The notes below the pieces were generated by a model. The model did no database searches. It was given only the letters and a program-made list of their open reading frames with translations, and was not told where the DNA came from. From contig CAHJWN010000021.1 in assembly GCA_903642265.1 (NCBI GenBank), positions 1 through 52,653 of the forward strand: 52,653 nucleotides of DNA, read 5' to 3'. This document shows, piece after piece, positions 1 through 11,313 of this stretch (its first letter is position 1; every line of letters begins with the position of its first letter). This DNA is from Acidobacteriaceae bacterium (GTDB lineage: Bacteria; Acidobacteriota; Terriglobia; Terriglobales; Acidobacteriaceae). Both the position numbers and the translations under genes were made by a program.

Positions 1-344
1 AAGTTGCATTGCGAAATGGTAAAGCAAGGGCGGGGGCTTCCCCGCCCTTTTCTCATACCGGTAATGGATCGCCCGGACGGACATGCAGAGCGCGAGGGCA
101 AGGGACAGACGGGCAGCGACAGACGGGCAGTGTTTCAGTAAATCGCGGGAATATTTGCGAGTTGCGGGCGGCTGCAGTGCCAGGAATTTAGAGTCACGAA
201 CAAGGAAGGTCTGAAGGTCTTTCTGACTGGCTTCGGATGTGGGCTGAGTCGGATTGAAGGCATGATTTACGAAGCATTGCGCGAGTGTGCACGTCTTCAA
301 AAGAAGACTAGAGGCACCCGCATCCGTGGAAAGAGGAGAACGTA
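1..344. other. Leader region upstream of clpB
   Basis: No convincing gene is seen here. It holds a terminator hairpin near its left end, belonging to a gene outside the window, and a 14-base unit (GACAGACGGGCAGC) repeated in tandem at 104-130. The remainder is the presumed clpB promoter region. I could not find an obvious CIRCE-type (HrcA) inverted repeat, so how clpB is controlled is not visible here. Confidence 0.5.
26..52 (+). terminator. Rho-independent terminator of an upstream gene
   Basis: A perfect 10-bp GC-rich stem (AAGGGCGGGG pairing with CCCCGCCCTT) closes a GCTT loop and is followed by TTTTCTC. It should end transcription of a rightward gene lying to the left of the window. Confidence 0.75.
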
Positions 345-3012
<2,668 letters not shown>

Positions 3013-3017
<5 letters not shown>

Positions 3018-3072
3018 GCGGTGCCGGCTGTCCACTCATCGCGTGAGACAAAGGCGCGATGAATGGGGCACC
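3013..3072 (+). repeat. Intergenic palindromic repeat, copy 1
   Basis: The stem CCACTCATCGCG (3032-3043) pairs with CGCGATGAATGG (3055-3066) over 12 positions with one G-T pair. Outer GGTGCC and GGCACC arms flank it. The left edge, CCTAAGCGGTGCC, includes the clpB stop codon. It is repeated 93 bases further on. Confidence 0.85.
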
Positions 3073-3105
3073 AAATCGTCGAGGACCCTGGTGGTGCGGG
3101 AGGCT

Positions 3106-3165
3106 CCTAAGCGGTGCCTTTGTCCCACTCATCGCGTGAGACAAAGGCGCGATGAATGGGGGCAC
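3106..3165 (+). repeat. Intergenic palindromic repeat, copy 2
   Basis: Nearly identical second copy of the preceding element, with a 13-bp stem CCCACTCATCGCG (3124-3136) and CGCGATGAATGGG (3148-3160) and the same 11-base loop sequence TGAGACAAAGG. The matching loop shows duplication of one element rather than chance palindromes. It could act as a structured RNA end for the clpB message. Confidence 0.85.
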
Positions 3166-3260
3166 GTGGCGAGGCACCGCTGCACGGACCGGGCAGATAC
3201 CGGGGATGCGGACGCGGCGTGCGATCTTGGAAGGGGCGGTGCTGCGATACTGGCTGTCGG

Positions 3261-4124
3261 ATGACTCTTCGCGAAGCTATCGTCATGGGTGCGGCACGTC
3301 TTGAGGGTCAGAATGCAACGCGCGATGCGCGGCTGCTGCTGCTGCATACTGCAGGGCTGCCTCGGACCATCCTGTTCACTGATCCTGAACGCATCTTGCG
3401 TGAGGAAGAGCAGGCAGCATTCGGGGCGGCGATATCGCGGCGTGCGAGCGGCGAGCCGATCCAGTACATCACCGGGCAGCAGGAGTTCTACGGATTGAGG
3501 ATGAAGGTGTCGCCTGCGGTGCTGATCCCAAGGCCGGAGACGGAGCTACTGGTTGAGGCAGTGCTGGCGCGACTGCCCTTCGAGTGTGCGGTGCGGATCC
3601 TCGATGTTGGGACCGGGTCGGGGGCGATCGCGATCGCGCTGATGCACAAGCTGCCAATGGCGAGCGTTACGGCGATCGATCTTTCTGAAGCGGCGCTGAC
3701 CGTGGCACGAGAGAATGCACAAACACATGGCGTGGCAGAACGGGCGCGATTTTTGAAGTCGGATCTGCTGAAGTCTTTGGCGGGAGAGCAGTTCGATGTT
3801 GTGGTCTCGAATCCACCATATGTTCCGGAGAGCGATCGCGAGTCGCTGGAAGAGCAGGTGCGAGAGTTCGAGCCTGAGATGGCCCTGTTCGCTGGCGCAG
3901 ATGGGCTGGATGTATATCGGCGTCTGATCCCAGAGGCCTGGGCGGCATTGAAGCCGGGTGGGTTGCTGGCAGTTGAATTTGGCTTTGGGCAAAGGGAGGC
4001 GCTGACGGCGCTCCTAGGGGCGTGGGACGGGGTCGGATTTCTCGACGATCTGCAGGGGATTCCGCGCGTGGTTGTTGCGAGTCGAAGAGACGAGCTGGCT
4101 TTAGAAGAGACTAGCTGGCTTTAG
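3261..4124 (+). CDS. prmC: PrmC, release-factor glutamine N5-methyltransferase
   Basis: S-adenosylmethionine-dependent enzyme that, in its family, methylates the Gln of the GGQ motif of release factors RF1 and RF2. The 287-residue product has an N-terminal helical domain followed by a Rossmann methyltransferase domain with the SAM motif DVGTGSGAIAIAL and the hallmark NPPY at residues 184-187. The ATG at 3261 gives the usual family length; an upstream in-frame ATG at 3156 would begin within the palindromic repeat and adds residues without family character. The usual partner prfA is not adjacent. The 3' end overlaps the convergent cyclase gene by 14 bases. Confidence 0.95.
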   Translation: MTLREAIVMGAARLEGQNATRDARLLLLHTAGLPRTILFTDPERILREEEQAAFGAAISRRASGEPIQYITGQQEFYGLRMKVSPAVLIPRPETELLVEAVLARLPFECAVRILDVGTGSGAIAIALMHKLPMASVTAIDLSEAALTVARENAQTHGVAERARFLKSDLLKSLAGEQFDVVVSNPPYVPESDRESLEEQVREFEPEMALFAGADGLDVYRRLIPEAWAALKPGGLLAVEFGFGQREALTALLGAWDGVGFLDDLQGIPRVVVASRRDELALEETSWL

Positions 4125-5613
4125 AGGTGGGCTGCCGCAACCCAGCCAAGCGGATGGTCCCTACACGGTTTCTGCCGTCCTGCTTCGCGGAGTAGAGGCC
4201 CTGATCGGCGGCCTCGATCAGCGCCTCCGGCAGCATGTTGTCCTTTGGAACAAGGCTCCAGCAGCCAATCGAGATGGTGACGATCTGATGCGGGTTGCGC
4301 TGGTGTTCCAGCTTCATGTGTTCGACCTCGAAGCGGACCATTTCCGCGGCTTCAAGCGCTCCTGGAAGATCTGTCCCTGGCATAAGCACAACGAATTCTT
4401 CGCCACCGTATCGGGCGGGGAGATCGCTGGAACGTTTCAGGGTGCCGCGTATGGATTCAGCGATCCTGCGGAGGCAATCGTCGCCAGCGAGGTGGCCATA
4501 GATGTCGTTGAAGAGCTTGAAGCAATCGACGTCGATCATCATCAAGGCGAGGGGCTCGCGGGTTCGCAGGGCGCGGCGCCACTCCTGTTCAAAGACGGCG
4601 TCGAATCGGCGGCGGTTGGCTATGCCGGTGAGCCCGTCGCTGATGGCAAGTTGTTCCATCTGCTCATACGCCTGCTTACTCTCTCGTTCGAAATCATCGC
4701 GTTCGAGTTGAAGGATGCTGATGGGGAAACACATGAGCATGGATGCGGCGAGAAATACCTGAAGCGTCGTGACGCTATAAGGCTCCAAGACCGAGCCGAA
4801 CGGGCCAAGGTGATGCAGCGTTCCTTTGGCCGAGATGATGCACACGATATTCACGGCGATTGCGGAGCCGCTGAAACCAAGCTTCAACGCGATAAGCAGA
4901 AGAACCGGCATAAGGACGAAGGCGGGCGTTGACCTGGACTGGAAGATGGCCCAACTCGCAAGGGAGACAATCCCAATCAGCCCAGCGGTAAGGGGCAGGG
5001 CTTTCCACCGGAAGAGGTCATAGGTCTCGCGGCTCATGAGGATGATTCCAAGCGGCAGCCAGAGCACGATGCCAATCATATCGCCGGCGAACCAGGTGAC
5101 CCAGTAACGCCAGTAGCTGATCTGCAGCTCGTGAGAGAACACAGCCGATACGGGAAAGGCGGTGATTGCAGGGCCAAGCAACATCGGCCAGATAACGAAG
5201 CGCTTCAGGAGATTGGGTTGTTTGATCCAGCTGGAGAGCCCGTTCAGTGCGGGCAGGCAGAAGGCGGCGATGAGCACCTCTGCGGTATCGCAGAAGGTAT
5301 CAACGAGCACCTCGTCGATTGGCTCCCACCACTCCGCGATGACCTGACTAAAGACCATGCCGGCCAGCACAGCGGGCCAGTATCGCCGAGGGATGCGCAG
5401 CAGTGCGGCAACCTGCATTCCAACTAAAGGCCAGCAAACGGCGAGGTTATCCCGCAAAAACGTGCTGACGCATAGCTTCAGTCCGACGCCAAAGACAAGG
5501 CCGCTGACCAGCACGATGACGATGTTCTGAAGCCAAGGGAAACGGCGAGCGTCGAGACGGACTCGCGCCCGAAAATGCCGCAGTGTGGGGTGAAGCTTCG
5601 CGGCGGGTCTCAA
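4111..5613 (-). CDS. Membrane diguanylate cyclase (MASE1-GGDEF)
   Basis: Predicted to make cyclic di-GMP from two GTP. The first ~300 residues are a multi-helix membrane domain of the MASE1 type, and the C-terminal ~170 residues are a GGDEF domain with an intact GGEEF signature inside ARYGGEEFVVLMPG. Five residues before it lies RSSD, which matches the RxxD inhibitory site, so product inhibition is likely. The start is TTG at 5613, preceded by GGAGG with a 6-base gap, a strong ribosome site that decides the start. No EAL or HD-GYP domain is present. The ligand sensed by the MASE1 part is unknown. Confidence 0.93.
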   Translation of the reverse strand: MRPAAKLHPTLRHFRARVRLDARRFPWLQNIVIVLVSGLVFGVGLKLCVSTFLRDNLAVCWPLVGMQVAALLRIPRRYWPAVLAGMVFSQVIAEWWEPIDEVLVDTFCDTAEVLIAAFCLPALNGLSSWIKQPNLLKRFVIWPMLLGPAITAFPVSAVFSHELQISYWRYWVTWFAGDMIGIVLWLPLGIILMSRETYDLFRWKALPLTAGLIGIVSLASWAIFQSRSTPAFVLMPVLLLIALKLGFSGSAIAVNIVCIISAKGTLHHLGPFGSVLEPYSVTTLQVFLAASMLMCFPISILQLERDDFERESKQAYEQMEQLAISDGLTGIANRRRFDAVFEQEWRRALRTREPLALMMIDVDCFKLFNDIYGHLAGDDCLRRIAESIRGTLKRSSDLPARYGGEEFVVLMPGTDLPGALEAAEMVRFEVEHMKLEHQRNPHQIVTISIGCWSLVPKDNMLPEALIEAADQGLYSAKQDGRNRVGTIRLAGLRQPTSKAS

Positions 5614-5678
5614 GTCGAGCCTCCGAGAAGAACATCGGCTGGAAGCTGTACGACATGATCGCGATCTTGAGTGCCCCG

Positions 5679-6473
5679 CTACGTTGCGTCGAGTTTTGCC
5701 TGGCGAACCATCTCGACCAGAACTGCGCGCGTCTCCTGCGCGGTTGCGACTTCACGGAGAAAGTTGATGCGTGTACCCTTCATGCCTTCGACGGTCTTGA
5801 GGCGTAGCGAGAAGCCAAGGCGATCGACCGAGGTCATGGCGGCTTCAGAGGCTTCAAGGCCGCTCTGGGTGCGGGCGAGAAGAATCATTGAGTCTACGTG
5901 GTCGGCGTTCATGTGCGAGAGGATGCCGGGTGCGGCTTCGGCGAGCGGGTCGGCGGCAGCATGCGTATAGTCCTCGGACTGCACCCATCCCATGACGCCG
6001 AAGCCGCCGACGTAGTAGAGGTCGATGGGTTCAAGGCGGAAGAAGTTGAAGTCAGCGAAGTCGACCCAGTAGCGGCTGTTCTCGTGGCGGGCGAGATAGA
6101 GTTCGCGAACGGCTGCGAGGTCGTTGGCAGGAATGGGTTCGGCGCTCCCAACGATGGTGGCGCGGGCTGCGCCGAGAGCGTCGCCATCGGAGGCGATCTG
6201 GCCGATGAAGAGGCTGCATCGCGGGTCCGCGCGGAGGTTCTGGGTATGCATTGCCATGTTGCTGATGAGGAAGATGGGCCGGCCAGAGGCGTCCGAAGCA
6301 AATGGCATGAGCGAACCGAAGGGGAAGCCCGGATGCTTGCGGGACTGGGTGCAGAGGGTCGCTGTGGAGGAGAGCGCGAGCAGAGTGCGGACACGTTCGG
6401 CGTGAGTAGGCTCGGGGAGCGCAGGAGCGGCGGGGCCGGTAGAGGCATGCTGACGAGTTTCAGTAGATGACAT
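5679..6473 (-). CDS. HugZ-like split-barrel protein with DUF2470 domain
   Basis: The 264-residue product has an N-terminal pyridoxamine-phosphate-oxidase-type split barrel (about 20-170) and a C-terminal DUF2470 region with HMNADHVDSM. This pairing is typical of the HugZ/HutZ heme-utilisation group and related FMN- or heme-binding proteins. The ATG at 6473 is chosen because AGG lies just upstream and the residues before it lack family character. A role in heme handling is family-based inference. A putative heme-binding membrane protein is transcribed divergently next door, which fits but does not prove a link. Confidence 0.85.
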   Translation of the reverse strand: MSSTETRQHASTGPAAPALPEPTHAERVRTLLALSSTATLCTQSRKHPGFPFGSLMPFASDASGRPIFLISNMAMHTQNLRADPRCSLFIGQIASDGDALGAARATIVGSAEPIPANDLAAVRELYLARHENSRYWVDFADFNFFRLEPIDLYYVGGFGVMGWVQSEDYTHAAADPLAEAAPGILSHMNADHVDSMILLARTQSGLEASEAAMTSVDRLGFSLRLKTVEGMKGTRINFLREVATAQETRAVLVEMVRQAKLDAT

Positions 6474-6677
6474 GGATATCCTGGTGAGCCTCTTGCGTAC
6501 AACACGATGATACGCAGGCATGCATGGAAAACGATGGCCTCTGATGCTCCTTGCAAAGGCGGGAAGGGTGATGGATGATGGCTGCATCCGGCGAAGATGC
6601 GTTTCACATACGGTCGTGCGTACGTTCGCGACGATTGGGATGTTGGATATTTGAGCTTGCGGATGCGGGGGTAGTGG

Positions 6678-7553
6678 TTGAAGTTACTGGTGAAGTTCAA
6701 CGTGTTGCTGGTTGTGGTATTCGCGCTGGGGCTTGCGTCCACGTACTTTGAGGCGCGCGGCTTTCTCGAAAAGCAGGCGCAGAACCAGGTGATGCGCGAG
6801 GCGGGCCTGATGGCTTCCAGCGCGACCGCGACACGAATTTACACCGAAGAGATGGTGACGGAGTACCTGGCAAAAGCGGGAGAGCAGGAAGGCGTGTTTC
6901 TGCCGCAGACGATCCCCTTCTTTGCGACGACGACGATTTTCAGCAAGATTCAGCAGGAGTATCCAGATTATGCGTACAAGGAAGCGGCGCTGAATCCTAC
7001 CAACCTTCGCGACCGGGCGACGGACTGGGAGGCGGACCTGATCCAGCATTTCAGGGATTCACCAAAGGAGGCTGAGCTGATTCGGACGCGCGACTCCGCG
7101 ACAGGGCCAAGCCTTTACCTGGCGCACCCGGTGCGGGTGGAGAAGGGATGTCTGCAATGCCACAGCCAACCATCGGTGGCCCCAAAGACAATGCTGGCGA
7201 AGTACGGGGACAGGAACGGCTTTGGCTGGAATGTGGGCGAGGTGGTGGGAGCTCAAATTGTGACGATTCCCACGTCGCTGCCGCTTGAGATTGCGCATCG
7301 CGGGCTGGTGGAGCTGATGGTTGATCTATGCGTGATCTTCCTGGTGGTGATCCTGCTGATCGACCTGGGGCTGTATGTGATCGTGATACGGCCGCTCAGG
7401 ACGATCTCAGACGCGGCGAACCGGATCAGCCAGGGTGAGATGGACCTGGAGCACGTGACGACGCGCGGGAACGATGAAGTGACCGAAGTGACAAGGTCGT
7501 TCAACCGGATGCATACGAGCTTACAGAAGGCGATGGCGCTGTTAGAGGAGTAG
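6678..7553 (+). CDS. DUF3365 heme-type sensor with HAMP, no output domain
   Basis: The 291-residue protein begins with a membrane helix. A periplasmic DUF3365 (Tll0287-like) domain follows with a c-type heme motif CLQCH at 158-162, then a second membrane helix (about 210-235) and a HAMP domain ending near the C-terminus. In known relatives DUF3365 binds heme and is usually fused to a kinase, cyclase or methyl-accepting domain. Here the protein stops soon after HAMP (ending in QKAMALLEE), so no output domain is present. The start is TTG at 6678, just after an in-frame stop; a GTG at 6690 is an alternative. Confidence 0.85.
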   Translation: MKLLVKFNVLLVVVFALGLASTYFEARGFLEKQAQNQVMREAGLMASSATATRIYTEEMVTEYLAKAGEQEGVFLPQTIPFFATTTIFSKIQQEYPDYAYKEAALNPTNLRDRATDWEADLIQHFRDSPKEAELIRTRDSATGPSLYLAHPVRVEKGCLQCHSQPSVAPKTMLAKYGDRNGFGWNVGEVVGAQIVTIPTSLPLEIAHRGLVELMVDLCVIFLVVILLIDLGLYVIVIRPLRTISDAANRISQGEMDLEHVTTRGNDEVTEVTRSFNRMHTSLQKAMALLEE

Positions 7554-7789
7554 GTTGGGTCGTTCGGGTTGGGAAGACGGTTCGCATGGGGCGTGACTGA
7601 CCACCTAAGTGGCGATCGAGTTGTCACGCAGATAGAGCTGTGCGAAGAAGGGGGAAAGCGATTCCTGGGTCCGGGTTTCTGGGTTTAGGTTCCTGGGTCC
7701 CGGTTCCTGGGTCCCGGTTCCTGGGTTTAGGTTCCTGGGTCCCGGTTCCTGGGTCCGGGTTCTGGGTCCGGGTTCTAAGGGGAAGGAGC
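7554..7789. other. Intergenic region with tandem array
   Basis: Gap between two convergent genes. It is dominated by the 14-bp array at 7662-7776; nothing else is recognised. Confidence 0.6.
7662..7776 (+). repeat. 14-bp tandem array (8 units)
   Basis: Eight head-to-tail units of TTCCTGGGTCCCGG type. Seven are exactly 14 bases and the eighth is 13. Two unit variants alternate irregularly: one ends in CCCGG or CCGGG, the other in TTTAGG. The array lies between the convergent ends of the DUF3365 gene and the Ser/Thr kinase gene. The 14-base period is not a multiple of three, which argues against a coding role even though both strands stay open. Confidence 0.92.
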
Positions 7790-8887
7790 CTAGCGAGGGC
7801 GGGTGCGGAGAAACTTCTGCCGGTCGGCGGGCTTTTCGATCTCCTTTGCGGCTTCCTGGTAGAGCTGATCCATGTTGGTGGTCTTTTTCGAGAGCCGGAT
7901 CACGGTGATCTTGGCGATAGGGCCAATGAAGGCAGCCAGATGCTTGACCAGTGGCTCGAGCGGCTGGGGGACTGCGCTGGTCGGCGTGCGGTTTACGGGG
8001 TCGGAGCCAGCGTGCCAATTCCCTACCGGCGCCATGGTGGCGGTGAGTTCGTTGTTGATCTCGCTTGAGGATTGATCGCCGGGTGTGAGGGCGTTGAGAA
8101 GGTCGGTTGCGGTGGCGAAGCGGCGGGCGGGATCTTTCTCCATGGCGCGGGCGAGCGCGTCCGAGATGTAGCGCGGGATGTCAGGACGCAATTCGTGGAG
8201 TGGCCGGGGCTGCTGGTTGAGGTGACCCATCATCAGCTCGTAGGCATTCTTACCCTGGATGGGGGGCTCGCCGGCGATGAGCTCGTACACGGTGACGCCG
8301 AAGGAGTAGATGTCCGATTGCGTGGTGGCCTTTTCGCCGCGTACCTGCTCGGGCGACATATAGATGGGTGAGCCGACGACCGAACCAGCGATCGTGAGTT
8401 CGGTGGAGCTCTCCTGATAGGCGAGGCCGAAGTCGAGAAGCTTCATCAATCCGCCGGGCGAGACCATGGTGTTGGCGGGCTTGATGTCGCGATGCACGAC
8501 GCCTCGGGCGTGGGCGTACTCCAACGCACGGAGTGCCTGCGAGAAGTAGTCGAGCAGTTGAGGGATGCCGATGCTGGTGCGGCGGCTGAGAGCGCGGAGG
8601 TCTTCGCCCTCGACGAGTTCCATCATCATGACGAGCTGATCTTCGAAGTAGAATGCGGTGTGCAGGCGGGCGATGTTGGGGTGATTGAGCGAGGCAAGCA
8701 TCTGGATCTCGCGACGAAAACGCTCCGCGAGCTCGGGCGTGCCGGTGCGCTCGGGATGAAGCACCTTCATGGCTTCAAGACGGTGAGAGATGTTGTGCTT
8801 GACGCGGTAGACGGTGCCAAGGCCGCCCTGCCCGAGGGTACTTTCGATCGTATAATCCCCGATGATTTTGCCCGGTTCAAAGCTCAT
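7790..8887 (-). CDS. Hanks-type Ser/Thr protein kinase
   Basis: Cytoplasmic 365-residue kinase. Conserved elements are the glycine loop GQGGLGTVY (19-27), Lys41, Glu60, catalytic HRDIKPAN with Asp134 and Asn139, DFG at 152-154, and a SPEQ motif closing the activation segment. The catalytic domain ends near residue 265. The last ~70 residues contain AFIGPIAKITVIRL followed by LYQEAAKEI, a small C-terminal module that I recall from other bacterial kinases but cannot name. There is no transmembrane segment, unlike PknB-type kinases. It is the last gene of a leftward run. Targets are unknown. Confidence 0.95.
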   Translation of the reverse strand: MSFEPGKIIGDYTIESTLGQGGLGTVYRVKHNISHRLEAMKVLHPERTGTPELAERFRREIQMLASLNHPNIARLHTAFYFEDQLVMMMELVEGEDLRALSRRTSIGIPQLLDYFSQALRALEYAHARGVVHRDIKPANTMVSPGGLMKLLDFGLAYQESSTELTIAGSVVGSPIYMSPEQVRGEKATTQSDIYSFGVTVYELIAGEPPIQGKNAYELMMGHLNQQPRPLHELRPDIPRYISDALARAMEKDPARRFATATDLLNALTPGDQSSSEINNELTATMAPVGNWHAGSDPVNRTPTSAVPQPLEPLVKHLAAFIGPIAKITVIRLSKKTTNMDQLYQEAAKEIEKPADRQKFLRTRPR

Positions 8888-8970
8888 GAGAGCTTGATTG
8901 TAAACGAGGCGGATGGCGGGTCTGCCCGGCTGCTGACGTCGCTGGAGGGACGGATGATCGAGGCGATGGG

Positions 8971-9447
8971 CTATCGTGCGATTGTGAGCGGGACGGGGAT
9001 CGTGTCGGTGTGGGGCGGAAGGCAGATGCGGTCGTTGCAGGATTGATAGCGGACGAGAATGTGGAGCGCATTGGCGTTTGGAGATGCGTCATTTGCGGCC
9101 TGCAGGTGCAGGGTGAACTCGGCCGAGTGGTCGAAGAAGCCGGTCGGCTTGCGGAAGAGCGGGTCGGGGAGCACCTTCGGCCTGGCTTCTTCGACGCGGA
9201 TGAGATCGGCGGGGTCACCGTCGGTGAGGTTGATCTCGGTGGCAACAGGGCCGCCCTCGGGTTCTTCCAGAGCATAGAGGTGCCAGCCGGGGTCAAGCTC
9301 CCCCGTAATGATGACGTTGAACTTCGCACCGGGCTTGAGCGGTTTGGCAGGTGAGGCTTTGATGTGCCATTGAACGGGAGGCTTCGTCGCGGCGCTTGCG
9401 GCAAGTAAGCTGAGCGCGAAGAAGGCAGCGGCAATTGCGTGTCTCAT
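8971..9447 (-). CDS. Exported stand-alone DsbD N-terminal-type domain
   Basis: The 158-residue product has a signal peptide (about 1-20) and a single immunoglobulin-like domain of the DsbC/DsbD-N type, with two cysteines in SCNDRICLPP near the C-terminus. In DsbD such a domain passes electrons from the membrane part to periplasmic thioredoxin-like partners. The membrane and C-terminal thioredoxin domains of DsbD are absent here and are not encoded nearby. Its ATG follows the stop of the upstream CPPC protein gene after a single base, so the two are almost certainly co-translated. A shared periplasmic thiol role is inferred. Confidence 0.88.
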   Translation of the reverse strand: MRHAIAAAFFALSLLAASAATKPPVQWHIKASPAKPLKPGAKFNVIITGELDPGWHLYALEEPEGGPVATEINLTDGDPADLIRVEEARPKVLPDPLFRKPTGFFDHSAEFTLHLQAANDASPNANALHILVRYQSCNDRICLPPHTDTIPVPLTIAR

Positions 9448-9448
9448 G

Positions 9449-11236
9449 CTATTTCGTGGCCTGTGCGTGGTCGCCGAGCAGGACCAGTGAAGTTGCGAGG
9501 ACGTGATGCGAAACGGTGTCCTGGACCCAGGCGGCGATCGCGAGATGACCGGGCTGCAGGGTCATGTCCTTGGTGAGGAAGGTGATTTTGCCGAAGCGGT
9601 CGTTGTGCTGCTCGTAGCCGTCGAGGTAGGTGCTGAGCGAACGACTGATTGCAGCAGGGTCGAACGATGTATCGAGTGCGGCGGTAGCGCCAGGAGAGAC
9701 GGCAAAGCCAGCGTCGGCCGGCCTGGCCAAAGCACGTACCACCATGCGATGAAAACGAACACCGTTTTCGCCGCTGTACCGGATGTCGTCTTCAACCAGG
9801 GCGAAGTTGACGACGAAGTGCGGTTCTGCGGGTGCAGGCAAAGGTGCGGCTGCTGCAGCCGGAACGATCGGCTTCGCACCAGGCTTGGCGGCGGGTTCGG
9901 GTTCGGCTTTGAAGGCAAGAGCCGTTTGCACATCTCCGCTTTCTGGCAGGGTGACGGTGGCGTGCGCGGTGATCATACCTGCATCTGCCTTGGCGGCGGT
10001 GAGATCGATCCTGACGCCGGTCGAAAGCGCCGCGTTGGTGTCGATGAGCCTGGCGAGTTGCGTATAGATCGCTTCACTACCATCGCGTTCGGCGCCTGAG
10101 ACTGAGAGCTGCTGACCATCGAGCAGGTAGGTCGGGGTGAAGGCCAGGTTGTAGAAGTCGCCACGGGCAACGGAGTCAGGGTTGGCAAGGGGGTCGGGGT
10201 CGGGAATGTGCTGATCGAAGGCAAGGGCGATGAACTCTGTCCGGGGATAGGCTTTGAGCAGGTCATCCACGGCGACGTCGCCGCCAACGCACGGTGGACA
10301 GGCAGAGCCGGTGAAGAGCTCGAGCAGGACGGTGTGACCTGCGGTGACTGGCTGCGGGCTGGTTGTGACGAGTCTGGACGGGAACAGCTGGTGGTACCGG
10401 GCGTCGAGCTCGGCAGGGAAGCCGGCATCGCTGCCATTGTGGGCCTTGCGGTAGAGCATGGCCATGTTCTGGACATCGATGGGCTTGATGGCACCTACAA
10501 GTTGGGCTCGCTCGTAGGATTCGAGGGCAGCGGCGTCATCGTGGTTGAGCAGGGCGAGACGTGCGCGCTCGGTGTTTACATCGTCGACCAACGGGCCAAG
10601 TGAGTAGGCCTCGGCGATCAGCGGCGATGCCTCGGCCTGTTTTCCTTCGTGGAGATAGACATCTGCGAGGACGGCAAGGTTTTCGCTGCGTTCATCCGCA
10701 AATTGTTTGTGCAGCTCCGAAGGCTTGGGTGGCGGCGCTTTGTACCTGGCGTATGCGGCAAGAGTCTGCTTGTCGTACTCGGCTTCCGCAGTGTGCTTCA
10801 CAGCATCTTTTGAGAGCTTCTCGGCGAACGGCAGATCGAGGCCGGTGGTGCCGGCTTCGGCCAACAGCCATGCAAGAAGATTCTCCTTCTGCGTGCGTGA
10901 CGGGCCTTTCTCCGCTTTCTTGACCTGCAGCCTGGCTTCAGATTCGATCTCGGCGGTGCGCTGCGGAAAGTTATTAATGAGGAGCTTGAAGATGGCTGAT
11001 TGCGCATAGCCGACGCGGCTGCTCTTCGGATACTGCTTGACGAAGGCGTGGAGAGCGGCAAGCGATTGGTCTGGGTCATCGATCGAAATAGCTGCCCGAT
11101 ATGCCCGCCGGTCGGCCGGCATCTGCTTCTTTACTGGCGCAGCTTCAGCGGCCTGGGCATGGATTTTTTTTTCAGGCAGCGTGATCAGGCAAGCCAGGAT
11201 GCAGGCAGTTTGGAGTAGACGCAAGTGCTTAGGCAT
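9449..11236 (-). CDS. Secreted helical-repeat protein with C-terminal CPPC domain
   Basis: The 595-residue exported protein has a signal peptide (about 1-28), an alpha-helical TPR-like half (about 45-285) and a C-terminal part opening with LLELFTGSACPPC (Cys313 and Cys316). That resembles thioredoxin-like or DUF1223-type domains. A Pro/Ala-rich low-complexity stretch follows (about 450-490). The ATG at 11236 is chosen because it starts a clear signal peptide; the open frame further upstream only shadows the molybdoenzyme gene. The adjacent DsbD-N gene suggests disulfide chemistry in the periplasm. A redox function is inference from the CPPC pair. Confidence 0.8.
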   Translation of the reverse strand: MPKHLRLLQTACILACLITLPEKKIHAQAAEAAPVKKQMPADRRAYRAAISIDDPDQSLAALHAFVKQYPKSSRVGYAQSAIFKLLINNFPQRTAEIESEARLQVKKAEKGPSRTQKENLLAWLLAEAGTTGLDLPFAEKLSKDAVKHTAEAEYDKQTLAAYARYKAPPPKPSELHKQFADERSENLAVLADVYLHEGKQAEASPLIAEAYSLGPLVDDVNTERARLALLNHDDAAALESYERAQLVGAIKPIDVQNMAMLYRKAHNGSDAGFPAELDARYHQLFPSRLVTTSPQPVTAGHTVLLELFTGSACPPCVGGDVAVDDLLKAYPRTEFIALAFDQHIPDPDPLANPDSVARGDFYNLAFTPTYLLDGQQLSVSGAERDGSEAIYTQLARLIDTNAALSTGVRIDLTAAKADAGMITAHATVTLPESGDVQTALAFKAEPEPAAKPGAKPIVPAAAAAPLPAPAEPHFVVNFALVEDDIRYSGENGVRFHRMVVRALARPADAGFAVSPGATAALDTSFDPAAISRSLSTYLDGYEQHNDRFGKITFLTKDMTLQPGHLAIAAWVQDTVSHHVLATSLVLLGDHAQATK

Positions 11237-11313
11237 TCTAGGGACCGCCTTGGAAGTGGAAGAACTTTCAAGTGCAGTATAGCGGCTGCTTTCTGCTGAA
11301 GTGCGTGGCGCGA

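Noticed and set aside
7662..7776. Possible CRISPR array
   Set aside because: The units are contiguous without spacers, and no cas genes are present.
7640..8068. Open frames on both strands through the 14-bp tandem array
   Set aside because: They arise because the array has few stop codons. The period is not a multiple of three and the translations are Pro/Gly/Thr or Gly/Val/Pro repeats.
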